Counted from the stretch's first letter, positions 27,172 through 36,627 are shown. The stretch: DNA of 64,000 nt from Amycolatopsis umgeniensis (GCF_014205155.1 NZ_JACHMX010000001.1:2108001-2172000), one strand, 5' to 3'. The notes: a model not told the origin generated them from the sequence alone. Made by a program: numbers and translations.

Positions 27172-27224
27172 TCCGTGAAGGCCTCCTTCCCTACTCTCAA
27201 GGTAGGGAAGGAGGCCTTCACGGA
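27172..27224. repeat. hairpin repeat, family C, copy 1
   Basis: A perfect 23-bp stem, arms 27172-27194 and 27202-27224, with loop TCTCAAG. The arm contains GTGAAGGCCTCCTTCCCTAC. It begins six bases after the stop of the secreted-protein gene and ends four bases before that of the convergent AtzF-C-like gene. Copy 2 is at 58649-58697. Confidence 0.93.
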
Positions 27225-27227
27225 CAG

Positions 27228-27590
27228 CTAGCGGGACGCGAGATACGCCCGCCAGTCGCCGACGGCCGTGATGTCCGTCAGGTCTTCGGAGTCCACAAAG
27301 GACGAACGCAGGACGGTCGCGAGGCAGGCCGCGCCGTCCTCCAGTTCGATGACCCCCAGCTCCAGTTCCGGTGGCTCCGCGGGGACGAGATGCTCCCGCA
27401 GGACCACGAGCGGCAGGTCGTAGACCTCTCCGACCACGGAGCCGGAACCGCCCGCGTGCATCGCCGGGAACCGGTCCCCCACCGAGAAGTAGTGATACTT
27501 CGGCGCGGATCGGGCGACGCAGCACAACGGCGCACCCTGCAGCTGTTCGTGCAGCGGGCCGCCGCGCATCCCGCCGCCGTTGAGGAACAT
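27228..27590 (-). CDS. allophanate hydrolase C-terminal-domain-like protein
   Basis: 120 residues resembling the gamma-glutamylcyclotransferase-fold C-terminal domain of allophanate hydrolase, as a stand-alone protein (FLNGGGMRGGPLHEQLQG, KYHYFSVGDRFPAMH, GEVYDLPLVVLREHLVPAEP, ELELGVIELEDG). It lacks the amidase part. The ATG overlaps the permease stop (TGATG on the minus strand). Last of seven purine genes, so a role in purine or urea-derivative metabolism is likely but not proven. Confidence 0.8.
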   Translation of the reverse strand: MFLNGGGMRGGPLHEQLQGAPLCCVARSAPKYHYFSVGDRFPAMHAGGSGSVVGEVYDLPLVVLREHLVPAEPPELELGVIELEDGAACLATVLRSSFVDSEDLTDITAVGDWRAYLASR

Positions 27591-29032
27591 CAGAACCACG
27601 ACATGATCCCTTCGATTCCGAAGTACACCCCGAACACCGCGGCCAGCACCCCGAGGATCCAGCCGATCTCGCGGATCTTGCCCTTGCAGATCTTGATCAG
27701 CACGTAGGCGACCAGCCCGGCGCCGATGCCGTTGGTGATCGAATAGGTGAACGGGATCAGCGCGATGGTCAGGAACACCGGGATCGCGAAGTCCAGGTCC
27801 CGCCAGGGAATCCGCGCGCACTGGGCCATCATCATCCCGCCGATGACCACCAGCGCGGGTGCCGCGGCTTGCGCCGGGACGACCGCCGCGAGCGGGGTCA
27901 GGAACAGGGTCGCGGTGAACAGTCCGCCGGTGACGATGCTCGCCAGCCCGGTCCGCGCGCCTTCACCGACGCCCGCCGCCGACTCCAGGAAGACCGTGTT
28001 CGGCGCCGATCCGGTGACACCGCCCGCGAGCGCGCCCGCGCCGTCGACCAGCAGGATCCGGCCCATGCCTTCGACCTTGCCGTCCTTGACCAGCCCGGCC
28101 TCTTCGGAGACGGAGGTGATCGTGCCCATCGCGTCGAAGAACCCGGAAAGCACCAGCGTGAACAGGAACACCGCCGCCGTCACCGCGCCCGCCGACGCGA
28201 AGCCGCCGAAGAGGTCGATGTCCCCCAGCAGGCTGAAGTCGGGATGGGCGACGACCTGGTCGGGCACCTTGGGTTCGACCAGCCCCCAGCCCTCGACACG
28301 GAACACGCTGTTGACCAGCACCGCGAGCCCGGTCGCGACGGCGATGCTGATCAGCACCGCACCGGGTACGCCGCGGCTCACGAGCACGATCATCAGCAGC
28401 AGGCCGAGGCAGAAGATCGCGATCGGCCAGCCTTCGAGATGGCCGGCGATCCCCATCCGCACCGGCACGGTCGACTGCGCGGAGTCGGGTGTCCGCGTGA
28501 CGAAACCGGCGCTGACCAGGCCGACCAGCGCGATGTAGAGCCCGATGCCGACGGTGATCGCGACCTTGAGCGGCATCGGGATCGCGTTGATGATCCGTTC
28601 CCGGACACCGGAAACGGCCATGAACACGATGCAGACGCCTTCGAGGACGACGAGCCCGAAGGCCTGCGCCCACGTCATGGTCGGCGCCATCTGGAAGGCG
28701 ACGACACCGTTGACGCCGAGGCCCGCCGCGAGCGCCAGCGGCGCGTTGCCCACGAGTCCCATCAGGATCGTGGTGACGCCCGCCGCCAGCGCCGTCGCGG
28801 TGGTGATCGCCTCGGTGCTCAGCCGCGCGCCGGTGATGTCCGCCGACGCGCCGAGGATGAGCGGGTTGAGCAACACGATGTAGCACATCGCGACGAACGT
28901 GGTGATCCCGCCGCGCACCTCGCGGCCGACCGTGCTGCCGCGATGGGAGATCTTGAACCAGCGGTCGAGCCCGGACAGCCGCCTCGGCTCGGACGAGGGC
29001 AGGTGGGGACGCTCTGTACCTAATTGGGTCAT
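27590..29032 (-). CDS. purine permease, AzgA-like NCS2 family
   Basis: 480 residues with about twelve membrane segments. The N-terminal VRGGITTFVAMCYIVLLNP and LGVNGVVAF are diagnostic of the AzgA/PbuG guanine-hypoxanthine permeases rather than the UraA/xanthine branch. The start ATG at 29032 has GGAG six bases upstream, next to a 14-bp palindrome. In the operon it follows guanine deaminase, suiting import of purine bases. Confidence 0.92.
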   Translation of the reverse strand: MTQLGTERPHLPSSEPRRLSGLDRWFKISHRGSTVGREVRGGITTFVAMCYIVLLNPLILGASADITGARLSTEAITTATALAAGVTTILMGLVGNAPLALAAGLGVNGVVAFQMAPTMTWAQAFGLVVLEGVCIVFMAVSGVRERIINAIPMPLKVAITVGIGLYIALVGLVSAGFVTRTPDSAQSTVPVRMGIAGHLEGWPIAIFCLGLLLMIVLVSRGVPGAVLISIAVATGLAVLVNSVFRVEGWGLVEPKVPDQVVAHPDFSLLGDIDLFGGFASAGAVTAAVFLFTLVLSGFFDAMGTITSVSEEAGLVKDGKVEGMGRILLVDGAGALAGGVTGSAPNTVFLESAAGVGEGARTGLASIVTGGLFTATLFLTPLAAVVPAQAAAPALVVIGGMMMAQCARIPWRDLDFAIPVFLTIALIPFTYSITNGIGAGLVAYVLIKICKGKIREIGWILGVLAAVFGVYFGIEGIMSWF

Positions 29033-29039
29033 GCCTACT

Positions 29040-29053
29040 CCACAACGTTGTGG
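29040..29053. promoter_or_regulatory. 14-bp palindrome at the permease ribosome-binding site
   Basis: CCACAACGTTGTGG is a perfect palindrome in the 34-base gap between guanine deaminase and permease genes. Its edge overlaps the GGAG of the permease. It could be an internal operator or an RNA hairpin affecting permease translation. Confidence 0.55.
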
Positions 29054-29066
29054 GGCGGGAAGAAAC

Positions 29067-29561
29067 TCAGTAAGCCTTCTTGTCGGGTTTCGACAGCCAG
29101 GCCTGGAAAGGCGCGAAAGAATCCGGAAGGGACAGTTGGCCGACGGGTAGTGACCAGGTCTCGCGCGGGCGGGAAAAGAGGTCGTAGAACTCACGGTCGT
29201 CGAAACCGGCCTCGGCCGCGTCGTGGCGGTCCGCGGCGTAGACGACCTTGCCGACGCGTGCCCAGAGCGCGGCGGAAAGGCAGAGCGGGCAAGGTTCGCA
29301 GGAGGTCACGAGGACGCAGCCGTCGAGTTTGTAGTCACCGATCGCCTGGCAGGCCGCGCGGATCGCGACCACCTCGGCGTGCGCCGTCGGGTCGAGTGTC
29401 GGCGTCACCTGGTTGGTCCCGGTGGCCAGTACCGAACCGTCCCGGACGATCATCGCGCCGAACGGGCCACCGCCGCGTTCGACGTTCGTGGTGGCCAGCT
29501 GGACGGCTTCGGCGAGCCATTTCTGCTCGCCGGATTCCGAAATGGACAGACGGGTACTCAC
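29067..29561 (-). CDS. guanine deaminase, cytidine-deaminase fold
   Basis: 164 residues of the Bacillus GuaD type. Zinc site: HAEVVAI with catalytic Glu and EPCPLCLSAA. N-terminal substrate region GGGPFGAMIVRDG. It converts guanine to xanthine for the dehydrogenase in the same operon. Start GTG at 29561, eight bases after AGGAG. Confidence 0.9.
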   Translation of the reverse strand: MSTRLSISESGEQKWLAEAVQLATTNVERGGGPFGAMIVRDGSVLATGTNQVTPTLDPTAHAEVVAIRAACQAIGDYKLDGCVLVTSCEPCPLCLSAALWARVGKVVYAADRHDAAEAGFDDREFYDLFSRPRETWSLPVGQLSLPDSFAPFQAWLSKPDKKAY

Positions 29562-29593
29562 GGATGTGCTCCTAGCTCGAAAAAGTACGGATA

Positions 29594-31876
29594 TCAGGTG
29601 CCGGTGAGATGTTCGGGACGCACCGGGACACGAGGCAAGGCCAGCCCGGTGGCCGCCCGGATGGCCGCGACGATCGCCGGGGTGGCCGAGATCGTCGGCG
29701 GTTCGCCGACCCCGCGCAGACCATACGGCGCGTTCGGGTCGGGCCGCTCCAGGACGTCGATATCCATCGGTGGCATGTCCAGCACGGTCGGGATCAGGTA
29801 GTCGGTGAACGACGGGTTGCGGATCTTCCCGTCCACGGTCTGGATCTCCTCCATCACCGCGAGCCCGAGGCCCTGCGCGGAGCCGCCCTGGATCTGGCCG
29901 AGCACCGCTTGTGGATTGAGCGCCTTGCCGACGTCCTGCGCGCAATCGAGCGCGACGACCTTGATCAGCCCGAGTTCGGTGTCGACGTCCACGACCGCGC
30001 GGTGTGCCGCGAAACCGTACTGGACGTGCGCGTTCCCTTGCCCTGTCTCGGGATCGATGGGGGTCGTCGGGCGGTGGCGCCATTCGACGGTCTCGTCGAA
30101 GACCTCGTCGCCGAGGACGTCGGCGAGGTCCGCCAGCACACTGCCGTCCACCGAGAAGACCTTGTTCCCGACGACGGTCAGCTTCCCGTCCGACGCGAGT
30201 TTGCCCGCCAGGTGCTTGTGCAGCCCGGATCGCACCGCGACGCACGCGGCCTGGACCGCGCCACCGGTGACGTAGCTCTGCCGCGACGCCGACGTCGAAC
30301 CGCCGTTGCCGATGTTGGTGTCCATCGGCAGGATGGTCACCTGCTCGATGCCGAGTTCGGTCCGGACGATCTGCTGCATGATCGTGACCAGGCCTTGGCC
30401 GACCTCGCAGGCGGCGGTGTGCACTGTCGCCGCGGGTTCGCCGCCGACGAGTTGCAGCCGCACGCGGGCCGTCGAGTAGTCGTCGAAACCCTCGGAGAAG
30501 CAGATGTTCTTGATGCCGACCGCGTACCCGATTCCGCGGACGACGCCTTCACCGTGCGTGGTGTTGGAGACGCCGCCGGGCATCCGGCGCAGGTCCAGGT
30601 CTTCGTGCTTCACCGGCAACGGCTTGGCGCGCAGGCGTTCCAGCAGTTCGGCGACCGGGGCGGCCGAGTCGACCACCTGACCGGTCGGCATGAGGCTGCC
30701 CTCCTCCATGGCGTTGCGGATCCGGATGTCGACCGGATCGACGCCACAGGCCTCGGCGAGCTTGTCCATTTGGGACTCGTACGCGAACCCCGCCTGCACC
30801 GCGCCGAAACCGCGCATCGCACCACAGGTCGGGTTGTTGGTGTACACGCCCCAGCAGTCGACCGAAGCACTGTCCACATTGTACGGTCCGACGCCGAGCG
30901 TGGCCGCGTTCGCGACCACCGCGCCGGTGGACGAGGCGTACGCGCCACCGTCGAGGTACAGCTTCGCCTTCACGTAAACGAGCCGGCCGTCCTTGTCCGC
31001 GCCGTGCTCGTAGTACATCTTCGCGGGGTGACGGTGCACGTGCCCGTAGAAGGATTCCTCGCGGTTGTAGACCATCTTGACCGGCTTGCCGGTGTGCAGC
31101 GCCAGCAAACACGCGTGGACCTGGATCGAAAGGTCCTCACGGCCGCCGAACGCGCCGCCGACCCCGCCGAGCGTCAGCCGCACCTTGTCCTTGGGCAGGC
31201 CCAGCGCGGCGACGATCTGCTGCTGGTCGACGTGAAGCCATTGCGTGGCGACGTAAAGGTCGACACCGCCTTCGGTGTCCGGGATCGCCATACCCGACTC
31301 GGGCCCGAGGAAGGCCTGGTCCTGCATGCCGACCTCGTAGACGCCGGACACCACGACGTCGGCCTTCACCGACTGGTCGCCGTGGCGGATCTTGGCGTAC
31401 CGCACCACGTTCCCGCCGGGATGCAGCTCGGCACCCTCACCGGCGGCGGCCTTCTCGGAATCCGTCACCGGTTCGAGGACTTCGTAGGAGACCTTGATCC
31501 GCTTCATCGCGCGGCGCGCGGTCTCGGGGTGATCCGCCGCGACGAGCGCGACGGGCTCGCCCTGGTAGCGCACGACGTCGACAGCGAGCACCGGCTGATC
31601 GGAATGCTCCAGGCCGTACTTGTTCACGCCCGGCACGTCTTCGTGGGTCAGCACCGCGTAGACCCCTTGCACGGCAAGGGCGTCGGTGATGTCGACATCG
31701 GTGATCCGCGCGTACGGATGCGGGCTGCGCAGCGTGGCGCCCCACAGCATGTCCTCGTGCCACAGATCCGAGGAATAGGCGAACTCGCCGCGCACCTTGA
31801 CCGTGCCGTCGGGCCGCCGCGGGCTCGTCCCCACCCCGTTGCCGGTGGTCTGCTTGGAGACTTCAGTGGTGGTCAT
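29594..31876 (-). CDS. xanthine dehydrogenase, molybdopterin-binding subunit
   Basis: 760 residues of the xanthine oxidase family large subunit. Conserved GGVGGAFGGRED near the molybdopterin, CGAMRGFGAVQ, and the catalytic Glu in GLRGVGEPPT near the C-terminus. It oxidises hypoxanthine/xanthine to urate with the FAD and Fe-S subunits encoded upstream. ATG overlaps the stop of the deaminase gene by four bases. Substrate assignment rests on family and purine context. Confidence 0.93.
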   Translation of the reverse strand: MTTTEVSKQTTGNGVGTSPRRPDGTVKVRGEFAYSSDLWHEDMLWGATLRSPHPYARITDVDITDALAVQGVYAVLTHEDVPGVNKYGLEHSDQPVLAVDVVRYQGEPVALVAADHPETARRAMKRIKVSYEVLEPVTDSEKAAAGEGAELHPGGNVVRYAKIRHGDQSVKADVVVSGVYEVGMQDQAFLGPESGMAIPDTEGGVDLYVATQWLHVDQQQIVAALGLPKDKVRLTLGGVGGAFGGREDLSIQVHACLLALHTGKPVKMVYNREESFYGHVHRHPAKMYYEHGADKDGRLVYVKAKLYLDGGAYASSTGAVVANAATLGVGPYNVDSASVDCWGVYTNNPTCGAMRGFGAVQAGFAYESQMDKLAEACGVDPVDIRIRNAMEEGSLMPTGQVVDSAAPVAELLERLRAKPLPVKHEDLDLRRMPGGVSNTTHGEGVVRGIGYAVGIKNICFSEGFDDYSTARVRLQLVGGEPAATVHTAACEVGQGLVTIMQQIVRTELGIEQVTILPMDTNIGNGGSTSASRQSYVTGGAVQAACVAVRSGLHKHLAGKLASDGKLTVVGNKVFSVDGSVLADLADVLGDEVFDETVEWRHRPTTPIDPETGQGNAHVQYGFAAHRAVVDVDTELGLIKVVALDCAQDVGKALNPQAVLGQIQGGSAQGLGLAVMEEIQTVDGKIRNPSFTDYLIPTVLDMPPMDIDVLERPDPNAPYGLRGVGEPPTISATPAIVAAIRAATGLALPRVPVRPEHLTGT

Positions 31877-33222
31877 ACCGTCTCCCTCAGCCGGGCACTG
31901 GCCACGGCCAGTTCACGGGCGATCTCGTCTTCGGATTCCTCGCGCAGTGTCCCGCCGGTCACCACGGTCGCGCCGCCGACGAACAGGCGCGCGATCGGCG
32001 GGGTGGCGCCGAGTACCAGCGCGGCGACCGGGTCGGTGATCCCCGCGTAGTTCAGGCCGTTCAGATCCCAAACCGCGAGGTCGGCGAGCTTGCCGGTTTC
32101 GATCGAGCCCAGATCCTTCTCCCGGCCCAGGCAGCGCGCGCCGCCCATCGTGCCCATCCACAGTGCTTCGCGCGTGGTCAGCGCACGCGGCCCACCACGC
32201 TGCCGCGCCTGCAGCAGCGACTGGTGCAGTTCCTCCCCGAGGCCACCGGATTCGTTGGACGCGGCGCCGTCGACGCCCAGCCCGACCGCGACCCCGGCGT
32301 CGAGCAGTTGCCGGACCGGGGCGATCCCGGCGCCGATCCGCCCGTTCGACGTCGGGCAGTGCGCCGCGCCGGTTCCGGTGGCGCCCATCCGCCGGATCGC
32401 GTCCGGGGCGAGGTGGATCGAGTGCGCGAGCCAGACGTCGTCGGCCAGCCAGCCGAGCTTGTCGGCGTACTCGGCCGGGGTGCAGCCGACTTCGGCGAGG
32501 CACTGCTTCTCCTCGTCGACAGTCTCGGCGAGGTGGGTATGGAGACGGACTCCCTTGCGCCGCGCGAGTTCCGCGGCGCCGGTCATCAGCCGCTCGCTCA
32601 CCGAGAACGGCGAGCACGGCCCGGCCGCGATCTGCAGATGCGCGCCCGCGGAGTCGTCGTGGAACCGGTCGATCGCGGCCTCGGTGCCGAGCAGCGCGGC
32701 CTCGGTCTCCTCGACGAGGTTGTCCGGCGGGAGTCCGCCCTGCGACTCGCCGCGGTCCATCGAGCCGCGGACGACGTGCAGCCGCACACCGACGCGGATC
32801 CTTGCCGCGGCGAGGGCTTCGACCTGGTCGCCGCCATCGCGCGGGAAGACGTAGTGATGGTCGGCGACCGTGGTGCACCCGGTGGTCGCGAGCCGCGTGA
32901 GGCCTGCCGTGGCCGCCGCGTGCGTGATTTCGGCGTCGAGCCTTCCCCAAATCGGGTACAGCGCGACGAGCCACTCGAAGAGCGTGTGGTCGGCGGCAAG
33001 ACCGCGCGTGGCCCACTGGTAGAGGTGGTGGTGGGTGTTGATCAGCCCGGGTGTGACCAGGTATCCGGAACCGTCGACGCGTTCGTCGTACTCGCCTTCG
33101 GGTGCCTTCCCCGCGCCGACAGCCGCGATGCGGTCGTTCTCGATGACGACGTGGCCCGAAGCATGCTCCGTACCCGCGTGATCGACAGTGGCGATCGCGG
33201 CGTTCTCGATGACGGTCTTCAC
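31873..33222 (-). CDS. 8-oxoguanine deaminase-like amidohydrolase
   Basis: 449 residues of the ATZ/TRZ metal-dependent deaminase group. Metal ligands: INTHHHLYQ, LHTHLAETVDEE, LAHSIHLA, and GVDGAASNESG with catalytic Asp. The closest characterised group that I recognise deaminates 8-oxoguanine; many are misnamed hydroxydechloroatrazine ethylaminohydrolase. Start GTG at 33222 overlaps the stop of the Fe-S subunit gene; GGGAGACC is upstream. Placement between xanthine dehydrogenase subunit genes argues for a purine substrate. Confidence 0.85.
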   Translation of the reverse strand: MKTVIENAAIATVDHAGTEHASGHVVIENDRIAAVGAGKAPEGEYDERVDGSGYLVTPGLINTHHHLYQWATRGLAADHTLFEWLVALYPIWGRLDAEITHAAATAGLTRLATTGCTTVADHHYVFPRDGGDQVEALAAARIRVGVRLHVVRGSMDRGESQGGLPPDNLVEETEAALLGTEAAIDRFHDDSAGAHLQIAAGPCSPFSVSERLMTGAAELARRKGVRLHTHLAETVDEEKQCLAEVGCTPAEYADKLGWLADDVWLAHSIHLAPDAIRRMGATGTGAAHCPTSNGRIGAGIAPVRQLLDAGVAVGLGVDGAASNESGGLGEELHQSLLQARQRGGPRALTTREALWMGTMGGARCLGREKDLGSIETGKLADLAVWDLNGLNYAGITDPVAALVLGATPPIARLFVGGATVVTGGTLREESEDEIARELAVASARLRETV

Positions 33223-33689
33223 GCGGTCTCCCCCCTGGTCGCGGCCAGCCGGACGGCGTCGAGGATCTTCTCGTACCCGGTGCACCGGCACAGGTTCCCC
33301 GCCAGCGCCTCGCGGATCTCCTCGTCGGCCGGGTTTTCGACCCGGTTGAGCAGATCGTGCGCGGCCACCACGAGGCCAGGGGTGCAGAAGCCACATTGGA
33401 CGGCGCCCGCGTCCACAAAGGACTGCTGGACTCGGTCGAGCTTGTCGCCGTCGGCGAGCCCTTCGACCGTGCGGACCTCACGACCCTCGACCTGACCGGC
33501 CGCGACCAGGCACGAACACACCGGGACCTCGTCGAGATACACCGTGCAGGAACCGCATTCGCCCTGTTCACAGGCGTTCTTGGAGCCGGGGAGACCGAGC
33601 CTCTCGCGGAGCACGTAGAGCAGGCTCTCACCCTCCCAGACGTCGTCGGCCTGGCGGGACTCGCCGTTGATCGTCACGTTCACGCGCAC
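33219..33689 (-). CDS. xanthine dehydrogenase, [2Fe-2S] subunit
   Basis: 156 residues with eight conserved Cys in two clusters: a plant-ferredoxin type site (NACEQGECGSCTVYLDEVPV, then CSC) and the second (CGFCTPG, LCRCTGYEKI). Typical small subunit of three-subunit molybdenum hydroxylases. GTG start within the end of the FAD subunit gene (ten-base overlap). Confidence 0.95.
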   Translation of the reverse strand: MRVNVTINGESRQADDVWEGESLLYVLRERLGLPGSKNACEQGECGSCTVYLDEVPVCSCLVAAGQVEGREVRTVEGLADGDKLDRVQQSFVDAGAVQCGFCTPGLVVAAHDLLNRVENPADEEIREALAGNLCRCTGYEKILDAVRLAATRGETA

Positions 33690-34549
33690 TCGCGTTCACC
33701 CTTCTGGAAGTCGTTCCACGCCCACGTCAGCGTCCGCCGCGCCAGGACGGACAACGCGTGCTTGCGGTAGTCGGCGCTGCCGCGGACGTCGTCGATCGGC
33801 GACGACGCCTGCGAGACCAGCTCGCCGAACCGGCGTTTGACCGAGTCCGCGATCGCCGCCTTGGTGGCCCAGGGAAGTTCGGCGGAGAGGAATTCTTCGG
33901 CGGCGGTGGCCCGGCGCGGGGTCGGGGCCGCCGAGCCGACGGCCGCGCGGATCTCGCGGGTGTCCAGGTGCAGGGCCAGCGCGAACGAGCAGACCGCGAT
34001 CACCATCGCGTTGCGCGTCCCGACCTTGGCGAACTGCTGCGGGCCGACCGCGGCGGGCAGATACACCGCGGTGATCAGCTCGTCGGGCTCGAGGGCGTGG
34101 CGTTTGACGCCGAGGTAGAACTCCTCGGCCGGGATCCTCCGCGTCCCGCGCACCGACGCGGCCTCGACCTCGGCGCCGAGCACGAGCAGAACCGGATGGG
34201 TGTCGCCGGCGGGCGAAGCGGCGCCCAGATTGCCGCCGACGGTGCCGCGGTTGCGGATCTGCGGCGAGCCGACGGTGCGTGAGGCCATCGCCAACGCGGG
34301 CAGAACTTCACCCAGCTCAGCGATCACCCGGACGTAGGGCACGGACGCGCCGAGCCGGATCTCGCCGTCGGTCTCGGTCCACTCGGCGAGTTCGGTGACG
34401 CGGTTGAGATCGAGCAGCGCGCCGGGACGGCGGTGGTCGAAGTTGAGCTCCACCATGACATCCGTGCCACCCGCGATGGGCACCGCGTCGGGCCGCTCGG
34501 CCTTGACGGCGAGCGCCTCGGTCAGCGAGCTGGGGCGCAGGAAATCCAC
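33680..34549 (-). CDS. xanthine dehydrogenase, FAD-binding subunit
   Basis: 289 residues beginning MDFLRPSSLTEALAV. FAD motifs AGGTDVMVE and TVGGNLGAASPAGDTHPVLL are clear. Start GTG at 34549; the frame upstream runs antisense across the PucR gene and is discarded. First gene of a seven-gene purine operon (34549 down to 27228), divergent from pucR. Confidence 0.93.
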   Translation of the reverse strand: MDFLRPSSLTEALAVKAERPDAVPIAGGTDVMVELNFDHRRPGALLDLNRVTELAEWTETDGEIRLGASVPYVRVIAELGEVLPALAMASRTVGSPQIRNRGTVGGNLGAASPAGDTHPVLLVLGAEVEAASVRGTRRIPAEEFYLGVKRHALEPDELITAVYLPAAVGPQQFAKVGTRNAMVIAVCSFALALHLDTREIRAAVGSAAPTPRRATAAEEFLSAELPWATKAAIADSVKRRFGELVSQASSPIDDVRGSADYRKHALSVLARRTLTWAWNDFQKGERECA

Positions 34550-34685
34550 TCTCGGGCTCCTCGGTTCGGCGGTGTTCTGTGACGGCTGACTCAGTAGACG
34601 CCCTGCGCCCGTATGGCGGCAACGGTGCCGAAGCATGAAATCTCCCCTGCACGCGCCGGTCGTTTTGTGCTTTCCTACAAACCTG

Positions 34686-36107
34686 ATGACGACCGTGAAA
34701 ACTCTGCTCGCGCTTCCCGGGTTGCGCTTGCGTGTGCGTGCCGGGACGGCGCTGCTCGACCGTCCGGTGTCCCGGATCTTCGTCACGGAACTGCCCGATC
34801 CCGGGCGGTACGTGTCGGCGGGCGAGCTCGTCCTGAGCGGGTTGCTGTGGTGGCGCGGGCCGGGTGATTCCGAGGCCTTCGTCGCCGCGCTGGCGAAGGC
34901 CGGGGCCGTGGCACTGGCGGCTTCCGGAGCGGATTCCGACGGGATCCCCGAAGACCTCGTCGAAGCCTGCACACGACACGGGATCCCGTTGCTGGAAGTG
35001 CCGACGGACCTGTCGTTCTCGGTCGTCACCGAACGGGTCGTGCTGGCGTTGGCGGCGGCGGGCGAAGGCGCTCGCAAACGTTTGCTTTCAGCCGCGACCG
35101 AGGACGCGTCGGTGGAAACGCTGCTGGACAGGGCCCGCGCCGAGATCGGCCTCCCCTGCTGGGTGGTGCCCGCCGTCGCCCCGGCCGATCTGGTGCGGCG
35201 CTTCGTCGCCGCGGGCGGGCGCACCCTGGAGTCCGGCGACGTCTCCGTCCGGCCGGTCGGCGGCAGGCAGGCGTTGCCATGGCTGCTGGCGATCGGCGGC
35301 GCGCTGACCTCGGCCCAAGCGGAGATCGCGGAGGAACTCGCCGGACTGATCGGACTAGCGCGCACGCGGGCGGACGAGGTCCGCGCGGTCACCGACAGGG
35401 TGCTCGAACCGTTGCTGACCGCGCTCGACGAGGGGAGCGATCCGCACGCGGCGCTGACCGCGACCGGGCTGCGCGGTGATCTGCGCGTCGTCGTCGCCCG
35501 CACCGAAGGTTCCGAGGCGGCACGCGGCATCCTGACCGAACTGCTGCCGCCCGGCGCTCTCGTCGGGCCGGCCGGGGAAACGACCTGGGCGGTGGCCGAG
35601 GACGACGGCGAATGGCCGGAGGACTGGCCAGCCACGGTGACCGCCTCACTGTCCACAGTGGAGTCGCTGCTGCCTTGCCGCCGGGTGCTGATCGGGATCA
35701 GCGACCGTTCCCCGGTTTCGGTACTGCGGGGCGCGAAAGAGGTCGCGCGCTACGCGCTGGCCGCGGCGGCGGAACGGCCGGGCACGATCGAGGTCGTCCC
35801 CGGCGGCGAGATCGGCATGCACCGGCTGCTGCTGGCGGGCGCGCCCGACGAACTGCGGGCGGCGCTGCGGCGGCGGGTGCTGGGCCCGCTGCTGAGCTAC
35901 GACGCCGAGCAGGGCACCGATCTGGTGCACACCCTGCGCGTCTTCCTCGAATGCTCCGGCTCGCCGACGCGGGCCGCGCGGGCGCTGCACGTCCACGTCA
36001 ACACGTTGCGGTACCGGATCGGGCGGGCGAGCGAACTGCTCGGCGCCGATCTGACCGAGTTCACCGAACAGCTCGACGTCTATTTGGCCTTGTCGGCAGG
36101 GAGCTGA
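34686..36107 (+). CDS. PucR-family purine catabolism regulator
   Basis: 473 residues. N-terminal PucR ligand domain (VKTLLALPGLRLRVRAGTAL, LVLSGLLWWRGP), a central region, and the C-terminal PucR HTH_30 domain (TLRVFLECSGSPTRAARALH, VHVNTLRYRIGRASELLG). Divergent from the xanthine dehydrogenase operon, so it is the prime candidate for purine-responsive control. ATG at 34686 is chosen; an ATG 17 codons upstream is possible. No ribosome-binding site is seen. Confidence 0.9.
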   Translation: MTTVKTLLALPGLRLRVRAGTALLDRPVSRIFVTELPDPGRYVSAGELVLSGLLWWRGPGDSEAFVAALAKAGAVALAASGADSDGIPEDLVEACTRHGIPLLEVPTDLSFSVVTERVVLALAAAGEGARKRLLSAATEDASVETLLDRARAEIGLPCWVVPAVAPADLVRRFVAAGGRTLESGDVSVRPVGGRQALPWLLAIGGALTSAQAEIAEELAGLIGLARTRADEVRAVTDRVLEPLLTALDEGSDPHAALTATGLRGDLRVVVARTEGSEAARGILTELLPPGALVGPAGETTWAVAEDDGEWPEDWPATVTASLSTVESLLPCRRVLIGISDRSPVSVLRGAKEVARYALAAAAERPGTIEVVPGGEIGMHRLLLAGAPDELRAALRRRVLGPLLSYDAEQGTDLVHTLRVFLECSGSPTRAARALHVHVNTLRYRIGRASELLGADLTEFTEQLDVYLALSAGS

Positions 36108-36108
36108 A

Positions 36109-36591
36109 ATGGGCATCACCTCGGCGAAAGAAGCCGCCTACGACCCGCGTGTGGTCGCCTTCGGACGGATGATGGGCGCCGCGAACCGGCTCGAATACCT
36201 GCTCGGCCGCGCGCTGGAGGCCGAATGCGGGATCTCGCATCTGATGTTCGAGGTCCTGCTGATCGTCGGCAGGGCGGGCGAGGCCGGGATGAGCATGCGC
36301 GCGATCGCGCAGGAGCAGGTGCTGACCACGGGCGGCGCGACCAGGCTGGTCGACCGGATGACAACACTCGGGCTGGTCGTGCGCGCCTCCGACGCCGAAG
36401 ACCGGCGCGTGCAACTCGTGCGGCTGACCGAGAAGGGCGAGGAGACGACCGTCCGCGCCGCGCGGGTGCACGTCGAGAACATCCAGCGGCTCTTCCTCGA
36501 CCCGCTGCCCGCCGGCCATCGCGAACAGTTCGCGCTGGACCTGCGGACCCTGAGCCATTCCGCCCGTGACGCACTTCCCAGGCTCCGGTAG
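36109..36591 (+). CDS. MarR-family regulator
   Basis: 160 residues with the winged-helix core (ISHLMFEVLLIVGRAGEAG, MSMRAIAQEQVLTTGGATRL, RASDAEDRRVQLVRLTEKG). It starts two bases after the pucR stop, so the two may be co-transcribed. A short dyad, CTGACTGGTCAG, lies eight to nineteen bases after its stop, before the DsbA-like gene, and could be its site. Confidence 0.9.
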   Translation: MGITSAKEAAYDPRVVAFGRMMGAANRLEYLLGRALEAECGISHLMFEVLLIVGRAGEAGMSMRAIAQEQVLTTGGATRLVDRMTTLGLVVRASDAEDRRVQLVRLTEKGEETTVRAARVHVENIQRLFLDPLPAGHREQFALDLRTLSHSARDALPRLR

Positions 36592-36627
36592 GAATATCTG
36601 ACTGGTCAGGCGTCGTTGGATCCCGTC

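Noticed and set aside
34550..35656. Upstream extension of the FAD subunit frame
   Set aside because: It is antisense to pucR and Ser/Arg-rich; the GTG at 34549 starts the conserved domain.
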